Origin: DASPOF01 sp035626155
GTDB taxonomy: Bacteria; Desulfobacterota; Binatia; Binatales; Binataceae
DNA: 24,314 nt
Direction: 5' to 3'
Assembly (NCBI GenBank): GCA_035626155.1
Contig: DASPOF010000061.1
Span: 1 to 24,314 of the forward strand
The notes beneath the pieces were generated by a model. That model did not search any database and was not told where the DNA came from. It was given only the letters and a program-made list of their open reading frames with translations. Made by a program: the position numbers and the translations under genes. This document shows positions 6,696 to 13,806 of this stretch, piece by piece (the first letter of the stretch is position 1; each line of letters opens with the position of its first letter).

Positions 6696-8272
6696 GCAGC
6701 TCCAACGGACGAATTGCGGGCGCCGAGGCCGTCACGCCAATCGGTTTGTCGGCGAACCCAAGTGCCGAAGGCGCCGTCGCGCCGGCGCGCAAGAACCGCT
6801 TCGCGTTCGAATTTCCCGCCCTCAACCTGAAGGCGAAGCTGATCCTGCTGATGGTGATCCTGCTCGCGATGACGCTCGGCGCCGAGGTGTGGTTCAGCCT
6901 GGGGGCGCAGCGCGCGATCGTCGAAAACACCGAGCAGAAGGTCAAAGACCTCGCCAACGCGATCCAGATAAGCGTCCAGGAGCTGACCTCGGTCGGCCCC
7001 ACCGACCGCGAGCGGCTTCACAACTACGTCTCCAGTCTCCACACGCGCGGATTGGAGATCTCGATCGCGTCGAGCCAGAACCAGATCATCAACAGCTCAA
7101 ATCCGCGCCTGATCGGCGCGGCGGTCGAACCGCGCACGGCACAACAGGTGGCCGCCGAGGAACTCAAGAATCCCAACGACGTGCTCACGATCCCCGCGAC
7201 CCGGCTTGGCACCCCCGAGCGCGAGACCACCGAGTATGAAATCCCGGTCCGGGTCGAGGACCACCTTCTCGGCTACGTGTACGTGGTGGCGAACTTCGGC
7301 GACTTTGCGCAGCCGCTGGCGGAAAACCGGATGAACCAGCTCACCGTCGCGCTCGCGATTTTCGCGATCGGCCTCGCATTCGCGTATATCCTCGCCGATC
7401 GTTACGTGAAGCCGATTCACGTGGTTGCGGCCGCCGCTGAGAATATCGCAGCGCGCGGGCTGGAACCGGTCCCCGAGGCGCATCGGCGCGATGAGATCGG
7501 CCACCTCACGCGCAGCTTCAACGAGATGGTCTCGCAGCTTCGCCACGCCCGCGAGCGCGAGCAGGAACTCAACCGCCTCGAACGCTTCACCGCGCTCGGC
7601 CAACTGGCGGGCGGACTCGCACACGAGATCAAGAATCCGCTCAACTTCATCAGCCTCGCCCTCGATCAGCTCCGCGCCCGTTACGGGCGCCAGTTGGAAG
7701 GCGATTCGGACAACTTCGTCCGGCAGATTCAGATGATGAAGGATGAGGTGCGCCGGATGTCGGAGCTCGTCCAGAGCTTCCTCCATTACGGTAAACCCAT
7801 CGAGATCCACCCGACTCCGACCGACGTCCGCCAGCTCGTCGATGGCGTGCTCGCGCTCTCGGAATCGAAGCTTCGCAGCCAGGGAATCGAAATCGTCGAG
7901 GAGGGCGATGAAGTCCCGGCGATCCTGAGCGTGGACGCCGAGAAGCTTCGCACCTGCTTCATGAACGTCGTGGCCAACGCGATCCAGGCGATGCCCGATG
8001 GCGGGCGGATGCAAATCGGGTTCAAACGCGCGGGCGGCAACCTGACGATCTCGTTCTCGGATACCGGCGCCGGAATCGAGCCGGCAGTCGTCGGCCATGT
8101 CTTCGAGCCGTTCTTCACGACCAAGCGCGAGGGCATCGGGATCGGGCTCTTCCTATCGAAGCAAATCGTGGAGAGTCACGGCGCGACGATTACAATCGGC
8201 CCCAACGCATCCGGACAGGGCACCACAGTCACTTTCACTTTTCCGCTGAGCACCGTACAGAATTCAATATGA
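6692..8272 (+). CDS. membrane sensor histidine kinase with HAMP domain
   Basis: This 526-aa kinase starts at GTG 6692, overlapping the DedA stop as GTGA, with an AGCAAGG ribosome-binding site. Transmembrane helices at about 48-70 and 216-236 enclose a ~145-residue extracytoplasmic sensor region with no motif I recognise. A HAMP linker follows (about 234-288). The phosphoacceptor is H311 in GGLAHEIKNPLNF. The ATPase domain has an N-box (NVVANAIQAMPDGG), G1 (DTGAGI) and G2 (EGIGIGLFLSKQIVESHG). This is a NtrB/AtoS-like kinase family. It overlaps the response-regulator gene by 4 nt (ATGA), so the two form a cognate pair. ATG 6665, nine codons upstream, is an alternative start. The signal is unknown; the neighbouring DedA and CYCGC genes suggest an envelope or redox cue. 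Confidence 0.95.
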   Translation: MSSSNGRIAGAEAVTPIGLSANPSAEGAVAPARKNRFAFEFPALNLKAKLILLMVILLAMTLGAEVWFSLGAQRAIVENTEQKVKDLANAIQISVQELTSVGPTDRERLHNYVSSLHTRGLEISIASSQNQIINSSNPRLIGAAVEPRTAQQVAAEELKNPNDVLTIPATRLGTPERETTEYEIPVRVEDHLLGYVYVVANFGDFAQPLAENRMNQLTVALAIFAIGLAFAYILADRYVKPIHVVAAAAENIAARGLEPVPEAHRRDEIGHLTRSFNEMVSQLRHAREREQELNRLERFTALGQLAGGLAHEIKNPLNFISLALDQLRARYGRQLEGDSDNFVRQIQMMKDEVRRMSELVQSFLHYGKPIEIHPTPTDVRQLVDGVLALSESKLRSQGIEIVEEGDEVPAILSVDAEKLRTCFMNVVANAIQAMPDGGRMQIGFKRAGGNLTISFSDTGAGIEPAVVGHVFEPFFTTKREGIGIGLFLSKQIVESHGATITIGPNASGQGTTVTFTFPLSTVQNSI

Positions 8273-9684
8273 GCCAGGCTTCCGTATTGGTCGTCGAAGA
8301 CAACGACCTCGAACGACAGATTACCGCCGACACGCTGCACGAGGAGGGGTTCGCGGTCGAAATGGCCCCCAACGGCAAGCGCGCGCTCGATCTCCTCGCG
8401 CTCGGCCGCTTCGACGTCGTGCTGACGGACCTGATGATGCCGGGGATGTCCGGCGAGGAGCTGCTCGCCAAGGTCCACACCGCGCATCCCGCAAGCCAGG
8501 TCGTCGTGCTCACCGCCCACGGCACCATCGATAGCGCCGTGCAGGCGATGAAGAACGGCGCCTTCTACTACCTGACCAAGCCGACCGACCGCGAGACGAT
8601 GGTGATGACGGTCGCCAAGGCCGCGGAACTCGCCAACCTGCAACAGGAAAACCTGCTGCTCAAGCGCCGGCTCGAAGGCAGGCTCGAAATCGAGGGAATC
8701 ATCGGACAGGACCCGGTCATGCAGGAGGTCATCCGGATGGTGCGCAAGGTCGCGCCCTCCAACTCGACCGTGCTGATCCAGGGCGAGAGCGGAACCGGGA
8801 AGGAAATTGTCGCGCGCGCGATCCATCGCCTCTCCCCCCGCGCGTCGCGCCCCTTCATCGCGATCAATTGTTCGGCGATTCCCGAGACCCTGATCGAAAA
8901 CGAGCTGTTCGGCCACGAGCGCGGCGCCTTCACCGGAGCGACCGATCGCAAGATCGGGCTGTTCGAGAGCGCCGACAAATCCACGCTGTTCCTCGATGAG
9001 ATCTCCGACCTGCCGATGGGCTTGCAGGCGAAAATTCTGCGCGTGATGCAGGACAAGGAAATCCGCCGCGTGGGCGGCAACGAATCTTTCCGCGTCGATG
9101 TGCGCCTGGTCGCCGCAACCAACCGCAATCTCGCCGAGGAGGTCGCCGAGGACCGTTTCCGCGAGGACCTCTACTATCGGGTGAACGTGGTCACGATCAC
9201 CCTGCCCCCGCTGCGCGACCGGCGCGGCGATATCCCGCTGCTCGCAAGCCACGCGCTTGCGAAGTTCGGCCATCTGGCCGACGGGCGCGTCAAGGAGATC
9301 AGCCGCGAGGCGATGGAGGTGTTCCTCGACTATTCGTGGCCGGGCAACGTGCGCCAGCTCGAGTCCGCGATCGAGCGCGCGATCCTGCTCTGCGAGGGCG
9401 ACAAGATTATGCCCCGCGATTTGCCCGAGGAGGTCCTCTCGCGCAAGATCCGCGCGCGCGGGGGCGAGCGCGGGCGCTCGGAACGCTTCGAGATCCCCAG
9501 CGAAGGAATCAACTTCGAGAACTTCGAGCGCGGCCTCATCCTCCAAGCCATGGAGAAGAGCGATTGGGTCATCGCCAAGGCCGCGAAGATGCTCGGGATG
9601 AGCTATCGCACGCTGCAATACCGGCTGGACAAGTTCGGCCTCAAGCGCGGCGAATCCAAGCCCCCCGCCGAGATCAAGACATAA
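8269..9684 (+). CDS. sigma-54-dependent NtrC-family response regulator
   Basis: This is a complete 471-aa three-domain regulator. The receiver domain has E10-D11, phosphoacceptor D54, T82 and K104. The AAA+ domain has Walker A GESGTGKE (172-179), an intact GAFTGA loop (219-224) for contact with sigma-54, Walker B FLDE (241-244) and the arginine-finger segment RFREDLYYR (296-304). A Fis-type helix-turn-helix occupies about 430-457 (AKAAKMLGMSYRTLQYRLDK). It should activate sigma-54 promoters when phosphorylated by the overlapping kinase. I found no convincing -24/-12 promoter in this window, so its targets are probably elsewhere. The ATG at 8269 overlaps the kinase stop, implying translational coupling. 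It is the last gene of the run that starts with nadA. Confidence 0.97.
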   Translation: MSQASVLVVEDNDLERQITADTLHEEGFAVEMAPNGKRALDLLALGRFDVVLTDLMMPGMSGEELLAKVHTAHPASQVVVLTAHGTIDSAVQAMKNGAFYYLTKPTDRETMVMTVAKAAELANLQQENLLLKRRLEGRLEIEGIIGQDPVMQEVIRMVRKVAPSNSTVLIQGESGTGKEIVARAIHRLSPRASRPFIAINCSAIPETLIENELFGHERGAFTGATDRKIGLFESADKSTLFLDEISDLPMGLQAKILRVMQDKEIRRVGGNESFRVDVRLVAATNRNLAEEVAEDRFREDLYYRVNVVTITLPPLRDRRGDIPLLASHALAKFGHLADGRVKEISREAMEVFLDYSWPGNVRQLESAIERAILLCEGDKIMPRDLPEEVLSRKIRARGGERGRSERFEIPSEGINFENFERGLILQAMEKSDWVIAKAAKMLGMSYRTLQYRLDKFGLKRGESKPPAEIKT

Positions 9685-10009
9685 ACCCCACTCGCGCTCG
9701 CAAACCGCACGCGAACCTTCCCACCGCCCCGGCGCGGCGAATCGGGCGGGCGGGAACGCGCGGCTCGCCGCGGCAGCCCATCAGTTGTTTTGTCCTACAG
9801 AGTGTAGCATCGCCGCAACTCGAGGCGGGAATCATGGCGCGTAAGCCGCAATTTCCCGCGCCAACCGGACGGCCGAACCCGCGCGTTCGCGAACAAGCAT
9901 CACAAAATCAAGGCATCGGCGTGAAAAAGCGCGGCGGCACGTTAGTTGCTCCTCCCCCGCTGCGCCCGTGTCCTCTAAAGGCCGGACGACCGCGGGGAGG
10001 TGGAAGCAG
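9685..10009. other. 325-bp gap with no confident gene
   Basis: No strong terminator is visible after the response regulator. The stretch holds a short perfect inverted repeat, CTACA-GAG-TGTAG (9795-9807). It also holds the leader of the following small ORF, including an upstream CCTCCCCCGC (9951-9960) that can pair with the ribosome-binding site at 9992-10000. An ATG at 9834 opens a 67-codon frame of biased composition that I do not call as a gene. Confidence 0.5.
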
Positions 10010-10201
10010 ATGCGACTTGCGGTTCAGAGCCAGGTGAGTGAACCCGAACTCGATATGAATCGTAACCAGACCATCCGCCCGGCGAGAACAGGCCCCCTGC
10101 GCTTCCTCTTCCGGCGGCTTCCCCTTTTCGGCGCAACGCTGGACACGCCGCGCCGCTCGGTCGAACGGAAACTCGAAGAGCTATACCATCCCTTCGACTG
10201 A
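10010..10201 (+). CDS. small hypothetical protein, 63 aa
   Basis: I do not recognise this protein. ATG 10010 has a strong ribosome-binding site (GGGGAGGTGG from 9994). The sequence is rich in Arg and Pro, with a hydrophobic patch near the middle (RFLFRRLPLF) and an acidic C-terminus (ERKLEELYHPFD). There is no signal peptide and no obvious domain. Its last 21 bases overlap the 3' end of the converging minus-strand GGCT-like gene. The ribosome-binding site could be masked by an upstream complementary sequence. It is called for its ribosome-binding site and reasonable codon use, not for homology. Confidence 0.45.
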   Translation: MRLAVQSQVSEPELDMNRNQTIRPARTGPLRFLFRRLPLFGATLDTPRRSVERKLEELYHPFD

Positions 10202-10534
10202 CCCGCTCACCCGGCGGGTCGGCAGGTAGATCCAACACTCAAGCCGCCGGCCGGCCGCATCGATCACTTCGATTCGCTCGCGCCGGTACAATCGCGGCAC
10301 ATCTTCATACTCATCGAGGATTTCCAGATCGCGCGCCGTAAGCCCGACGAGCACCGCGCCCTCGACCTCCGACCCGTCGCGCCGCACGACGTAATGATGG
10401 CGCCTGCGGCCGGCGGCGAAACCGGGCAGCCGCGCGGGAAACGATTCGATACGCCGGCCGAGCAGCCGCATCCGCTCGCGCTCCTTCTTGAGCGTCCCGT
10501 ACACGAACAGGTGCGCATGATTTATAGCCGCCAC
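10181..10534 (-). CDS. AIG2/gamma-glutamylcyclotransferase-like protein
   Basis: This 117-aa protein has the family's N-terminal VYGTLKK (11-17), which forms the loop binding the gamma-glutamyl group. Its later acidic motif LDEYEDVPRLYRR (73-85) includes the catalytic glutamate candidates E75 and E77. Family members (AIG2/GGCT, BtrG, YtfP) cleave or cyclise gamma-glutamyl amines or act in peptide and antibiotic metabolism; the actual substrate here is unknown. GTG 10534 fits a promoter at 10554-10581, which would give a leader of about 13 nt. Length is normal for the bacterial short form. It converges with, and overlaps by 21 bases, the small plus-strand ORF. Confidence 0.82.
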   Translation of the reverse strand: MAAINHAHLFVYGTLKKERERMRLLGRRIESFPARLPGFAAGRRRHHYVVRRDGSEVEGAVLVGLTARDLEILDEYEDVPRLYRRERIEVIDAAGRRLECWIYLPTRRVSGSVEGMV

Positions 10535-10553
10535 AGTCGCCCCGCGCGTTCAA

Positions 10554-10581
10554 AATGTATCGCCTGCGGTCCCCGTTCCAA
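10554..10581 (-). promoter_or_regulatory. promoter of the GGCT-like gene
   Basis: Read on the minus strand: TTGGAA (10581-10576), a 16-bp spacer, TACATT (10559-10554). Each box matches four of six consensus bases. The predicted start is about 13 nt before the GTG at 10534. Confidence 0.45.
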
Positions 10582-10649
10582 AGATCCATGATGCGGCCTG
10601 CGCCGAGGAACGCCCCGCCGCGCGAACCGGCACTCCCATCGGAGACCGG

Positions 10650-10658
10650 TGCTAAGAT
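10650..10658 (+). promoter_or_regulatory. extended -10 promoter candidate of the lipoprotein gene
   Basis: TGCTAAGAT has the TGn extension and a TAAGAT -10 box but no good -35. Transcription from about 10665 would begin just before an inverted repeat, GGAGC (10668-10672) with GCTCC (10683-10687), in the leader. Confidence 0.35.
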
Positions 10659-10714
10659 TGCCGTGAGGGAGCCTCTATGTTAGCTCCATAAATTGAACCT
10701 TGGGGTGGGGAACG

Positions 10715-11176
10715 ATGCATCCAAAGCCGCTATTCGTCCGTCTTCTCGCGATCCTGCTGGCCTGCGCGGCGATTTCGTGCTCGGCTGCGGGTACGAGCGC
10801 GACCCTGACGGTGGGGATGACCTCCGATCAAGCCATCCAGGCGCTGGGGCCGCCGGATCTCAAGGATTCGGTTCCCGACCCGAACCATCCGGGCGCCACC
10901 GCGACGCGTTACGTGTGGCTCGGACCGGGACAGGCAGGAATATTCTCGGCCGATGGCCGGGTCGCCTCGATTCAAACCGTCGAGACACCCGCCAAGGTCA
11001 CGGCCGAGGCCGAGGCGCAGCCGGAGGCTAATATTGCCTTCGATCCGATCACCACGCCGCTCAACTATGCGTTCTTCCCGATCAGAGCCGCTTTCATCTA
11101 TATCGGCGCGGGACTCAACTGCGTGGCCGGAGGCGCATGCCACAAGCCGACCCTGCCGCCTGCGTGGCAGGGCTGA
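10715..11176 (+). CDS. BamE/SmpA-like small lipoprotein (putative)
   Basis: This is a 153-aa exported protein. The N-terminus has a basic residue, a hydrophobic stretch (8-20) and a lipobox-like AIS-C22, so a lipid-anchored form cut before C22 is likely. Residues 33-48 (VGMTSDQAIQALGPPD) and the following RYVWLGPG and GRVASIQT strands resemble the BamE/SmpA-OmlA fold, in which a G-M-T helix precedes a short beta sheet. It lacks wider conservation I can confirm. A second cysteine pair near the C-terminus (NCVAGGAC) may form a disulfide. ATG 10715 follows a GGTGGGG ribosome-binding site. The gene stands alone, between a candidate promoter and a strong terminator. Confidence 0.7.
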   Translation: MHPKPLFVRLLAILLACAAISCSAAGTSATLTVGMTSDQAIQALGPPDLKDSVPDPNHPGATATRYVWLGPGQAGIFSADGRVASIQTVETPAKVTAEAEAQPEANIAFDPITTPLNYAFFPIRAAFIYIGAGLNCVAGGACHKPTLPPAWQG

Positions 11177-11198
11177 CGTCTGAATCGGTTGGCACGGC

Positions 11199-11237
11199 GG
11201 GCGCGGCGGCGGTCAAGCCGCCGCGCCCGTTTTTTTT
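11199..11237 (+). terminator. Rho-independent terminator after the lipoprotein gene
   Basis: A perfect 12-bp GC-only stem, GGGCGCGGCGGC (11199-11210) with its complement (11217-11228), has a 6-nt loop and is followed by eight T (11230-11237). It lies 22 nt after the stop at 11176. Confidence 0.92.
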
Positions 11238-11277
11238 CGCCTGCCCAGCGATTCCCAAGCGCCGGTCGCGTTCCATC

Positions 11278-12018
11278 TCAGACCGGCGGTGCACCGTTGA
11301 TCTCGCCGCGGCTGGCCGGGTCACGCGGAGCCGCGAGCGATGGAGGCTCGACTTCAATCGCGGCGGGCTCGACCGGTATCGCGGGACGATCGAGCGACGG
11401 TTGAATCGAGAGAGGATTCGGGAAGCGGATGATGGTGTGGCGGTTCCAGGTCTCGAAACCCAGCTCGAAAACCTTGCGAACCAGCCTTTGGAGCGGCTCT
11501 CCGTCCAGCACCATCGGCTGCACCCAGATACTGTCGCCGGCCATCGTCTGCGCATAGGGGAACTCGACCGCGGCGCAGGGCTTGGCGAATCCGGTCTCGG
11601 TGTAAGACGCCGTGTTATCCCACGGCTGGGCGATCGCATAGACGAGGATCGCCTGCACCTGGCGCAGGCCCGCGATGATCGTCGATCCGCGGCGCGCCAG
11701 GAGTCCGGCACCCTTGGAGAACGACCAGAGTTCGCCGCATTCGATCACCGAGCGCGCGGGATAATGGGTTAGATCGGGCCTCGGATAACTCTGCGGGTAA
11801 CTTCCGAGGTCGTGCATGACGAAACCCGACATCATTCGTTCGATGGGGTCGCCGTTTTCCTCGAAGAGCCCGTAGAGCTCAGCGAACGCGAGGTGCACCC
11901 GGGCGAGCGCCGAACGGGGGGCCTCCTGGAATCCGACCCCGCGCTTGGCGCGTGCGAGGTCCATGCGTTCAGAAAAGATTCGACGCTCCGTTTCGGTCTT
12001 CAACAGACGCAGTTCCAT
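11278..12018 (-). CDS. hypothetical protein, possibly GNAT-like acyltransferase
   Basis: This is a 246-aa cytoplasmic protein with no signal peptide. ATG 12018 has a consensus AGGAGG ribosome-binding site (12031-12026) 7 nt upstream. Residues 1-55 are helical and basic. The strand-helix pattern around SVIECGELWSFSKG and GSTIIAGLRQVQAILVYAIAQ (90-131) loosely recalls GNAT or acyl-amino-acid/autoinducer synthase folds, but no decisive acetyl-CoA P-loop is visible. The C-terminal ~45 residues are a Pro/Glu/Ala-rich, probably disordered tail. I saw no good promoter in the 140 bp just upstream. An orphan terminator lies upstream on the same strand, so transcription may arrive from beyond it. Confidence 0.6.
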   Translation of the reverse strand: MELRLLKTETERRIFSERMDLARAKRGVGFQEAPRSALARVHLAFAELYGLFEENGDPIERMMSGFVMHDLGSYPQSYPRPDLTHYPARSVIECGELWSFSKGAGLLARRGSTIIAGLRQVQAILVYAIAQPWDNTASYTETGFAKPCAAVEFPYAQTMAGDSIWVQPMVLDGEPLQRLVRKVFELGFETWNRHTIIRFPNPLSIQPSLDRPAIPVEPAAIEVEPPSLAAPRDPASRGEINGAPPV

Positions 12019-12159
12019 AGCGGTTCCTCCTCTATTGCGGGGATCGAATCGTCCCCGGTTGTTCCTTCGGTTGTTGGGCGGAATATGGCCGACGCGCCGG
12101 CGAGCCCCCCGCATCGCGCGAGAACCGCGGCTGATTGGAACTGCGAATGTCGATGCGAG

Positions 12160-12197
12160 AAAAAAAACAGGGCGAAGGCCCCTCTTTACCTTCGCCC
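12160..12197 (-). terminator. orphan Rho-independent terminator (minus strand)
   Basis: On the minus strand GGGCGAAGG (12197-12189), a 10-nt loop and CCTTCGCCC (12178-12170) are followed by TG and eight T (12167-12160). No protein gene on this strand precedes it before the plus-strand gene at 12464. It ends either a small RNA or an attenuated leader of the gene that starts at 12018. Confidence 0.85.
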
Positions 12198-12394
12198 CAC
12201 GAAACCGACCGCCGATTCACCCCGTTTGGACAGGCACCACAACCGGCACCCTACGATGTTGCTCTGAGCACTCCCCCTGGCTACCCGCGGTCAGATCGCA
12301 CCATCAGCTTATCGAACGCACGCGGTTCGCTAACTAAATGTCGAGCTAACATAGTCAGCATGTCAGCGCAACCCCGACGCGAAATGGGGCGGGA

Positions 12395-12414
12395 ATGGCT
12401 CCCTTGCAAGCCAT
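12395..12414 (+). promoter_or_regulatory. inverted repeat, operator candidate
   Basis: ATGGCT (12395-12400) and AGCCAT (12409-12414) are perfect 6-bp arms 8 nt apart, overlapping the -35 box of the promoter at 12404. The size and symmetry suit a dimeric XRE-family regulator such as the one encoded in the operon. Confidence 0.45.
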
Positions 12415-12433
12415 GGGCGAGCGAATCTAGACT
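12404..12433 (+). promoter_or_regulatory. promoter of the peptidase-XRE operon
   Basis: TTGCAA (12404-12409), an 18-bp spacer and TAGACT (12428-12433) match four of six bases each. The start would be near 12440, giving a leader of about 23 nt that contains the AGAGGA ribosome-binding site. Confidence 0.45.
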
Positions 12434-12463
12434 GGTGGTCGAGCGATCGAGAGAGGACTGAGC

Positions 12464-13282
12464 GTGGGTAAAGCGGCGCAAGACCCCCGCGACATAGGAG
12501 CGCTCGTCGTCGAGATTCTGGCGACCGCCCCAAAACGGGGGCATGAGGAGATCATGGCGTGGAGGAATCCCGCCAAAGACATCGAACGGCTGGCGCGGCG
12601 CGACTATGTGCGCGCGCTACGCCGCCTGTTCGGGTATCGGGCGATTCGCGAGATTATTGCCGCCGCCAGGCGGATATGGCCGACACTCAACCAGGCGCAG
12701 CTTGGCGTTGCACCGAAGAGCGAATTCGATCGGGTGGCGTCGGGAATCGTTCCGCGCGGAGTTCATTTCAAGTCCTCCCCCTGGGATGGACCCGAGGGAC
12801 TTGCCCTTCTTGGATTTTACGCGGAGAAGGGAAAGCTGCATCTGAAGCATCCGCTGATTTACGTGAACTCCGCGCACGACGCGGGCGCCATGTCGAGCGC
12901 GCTGTGCCATGAGCTGGGACATCACATGACAGCCGAGATGTTTAAAGAGGCCCCGCAGCCGGTGCACCTCTTTTTTGACGCCGGATACGCCGCGCATCTC
13001 GACGACCGGGTCGAACTGGCGGCCGACATCATCGTAAGCCTTGCGGGATATCCGGAACCGGTCGCGCGCAAGCTCTTCTCGACACCCTGGAATTGGGGAG
13101 TCGTGGCGCGCACCGGCAGGCTCGAGCCCTCGATGCTGTCCGGCGTGCGCGGCCATGCAGAAAACCGCTTCGGGCTGGACCTCACAGCAAAGTTTCCCGC
13201 CGGCCAGAAGCTGAACTATCTGGCCGGGATGATACACTACGCTAAACTCAGATGGGGGTTGTTGGCCGAATACGATTTATGA
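12464..13282 (+). CDS. ImmA/IrrE-type (M78-like) zinc metallopeptidase
   Basis: This is a 272-aa soluble protein. The zinc site is H149-E150-L-G-H153 (CHELGHH), with the third ligand probably E184 in ELAAD (184-188), the HExxH...ExxAD pattern of ImmA/IrrE peptidases. These enzymes cut a partner XRE repressor: ImmA cuts ImmR in mobile elements, IrrE/PprI cuts DdrO in the Deinococcus DNA-damage response. The next gene encodes an XRE protein and overlaps this stop as ATGA, so it is the probable substrate. The first ~75 residues are basic and helical with no known match. GTG 12464 follows an AGAGGA ribosome-binding site. No integrase or excisionase is nearby, which argues against a mobile-element switch. 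The overall length is greater than minimal ImmA proteins. Confidence 0.82.
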   Translation: MGKAAQDPRDIGALVVEILATAPKRGHEEIMAWRNPAKDIERLARRDYVRALRRLFGYRAIREIIAAARRIWPTLNQAQLGVAPKSEFDRVASGIVPRGVHFKSSPWDGPEGLALLGFYAEKGKLHLKHPLIYVNSAHDAGAMSSALCHELGHHMTAEMFKEAPQPVHLFFDAGYAAHLDDRVELAADIIVSLAGYPEPVARKLFSTPWNWGVVARTGRLEPSMLSGVRGHAENRFGLDLTAKFPAGQKLNYLAGMIHYAKLRWGLLAEYDL

Positions 13283-13716
13283 AAAAGAAAACTCTCGGAC
13301 AAGTGATCAAACAGCAGCGCGCGGCTCTCTCCTTGACGCAGCGGGAGTTGGCCCGGAAACTGGGTGTCAAGGCGAGCCACGTCGCCTATCTCGAGAACGG
13401 GCGGCGGCGCCCGTCGCTCTCGTTGGTGGCAAGAATCGCCGACACCCTCGGCCTGGATAAACAAGAGTTGTTTCTGCTGGCCCATCCGGAGGCGAAGACG
13501 CTGGTCGCGGCGCAGCCCAGGCCCGCGCGCGCGGACCACGCGGATCAGGCATGGCGTGCGTTCGCGAAGAATCGCGGCCTGCTCGCACGTAACAAGGTCA
13601 CCTCGCGCGAACTAAAGGTTCTCAACCAGGTCAACCTGCTCGGCAGGGTATCGTCGCCCCGGCACTACCTGTTTATCCTGAACTCGATCCGCCAGGCCGT
13701 CGAGGAAGAGGAATAA
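13279..13716 (+). CDS. XRE-family transcriptional regulator, probable peptidase partner
   Basis: This is a 145-aa protein with an N-terminal lambda-repressor-like helix-turn-helix (7-65): TQRELARKLG (20-29) as the first helix and KASHVAYLENG (31-41) as the recognition helix. A linker rich in Ala, Pro and Arg (74-90) and a helical C-terminal part (91-145) follow. DdrO and ImmR have a similar layout, with a protease-sensitive C-terminal dimerisation part; I infer the same here but cannot see the cut site. ATG 13279 overlaps the peptidase stop by 4 nt. A start nine codons upstream (13252) is less likely. It probably represses its own operon through the inverted repeat at 12395-12414. Confidence 0.88.
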   Translation: MKKKTLGQVIKQQRAALSLTQRELARKLGVKASHVAYLENGRRRPSLSLVARIADTLGLDKQELFLLAHPEAKTLVAAQPRPARADHADQAWRAFAKNRGLLARNKVTSRELKVLNQVNLLGRVSSPRHYLFILNSIRQAVEEEE

Positions 13717-13730
13717 ACGCGCCGGCCCGC

Positions 13731-13753
13731 GTGCTCGCCGGGCGCGCGAGCAC
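13731..13753 (+). terminator. hairpin after the XRE gene, no U tract
   Basis: GTGCTCGC (13731-13738) and GCGAGCAC (13746-13753) form a perfect 8-bp stem with a 7-nt loop, 14 nt after the stop. Without a T run it is only a possible terminator or mRNA-stabilising hairpin. Confidence 0.35.
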
Positions 13754-13806
13754 TAGCGGGATGTTGAGGAAACCGTGATCGTTGCAGTTCGGCGCCGCCG
13801 CATCCG

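Larger units (their letters stand above)
12198..12463. other. intergenic regulatory region upstream of the peptidase-XRE operon
   Basis: This stretch has no convincing protein gene. It contains an 11-bp palindrome TGCTC-T-GAGCA (12260-12270) and direct repeats GCTAAC (12329-12334 and 12345-12350) and GTCAGC (12354-12359 and 12362-12367). A weak promoter TTCGCT-N18-CATAGT (12326-12355) and the better promoter and inverted repeat listed separately also lie here. Any small RNA ending at the orphan terminator would be encoded here on the minus strand. Confidence 0.5.

Noticed and set aside
9834..10037. 67-codon plus-strand frame before the 63-aa ORF
   Set aside because: Pro/Arg-rich without structure, and it overlaps the better-supported small ORF and its ribosome-binding site in another frame.
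11189..11205. TGGCACG-like -24 element of a sigma-54 promoter
   Set aside because: The -12 part lacks TTGC, it overlaps the strong terminator stem, and no gene starts suitably downstream.
12032..12220. 62-codon minus-strand frame across the orphan terminator
   Set aside because: It reads through the terminator stem and T run and has low-complexity content; unlikely to be a protein.
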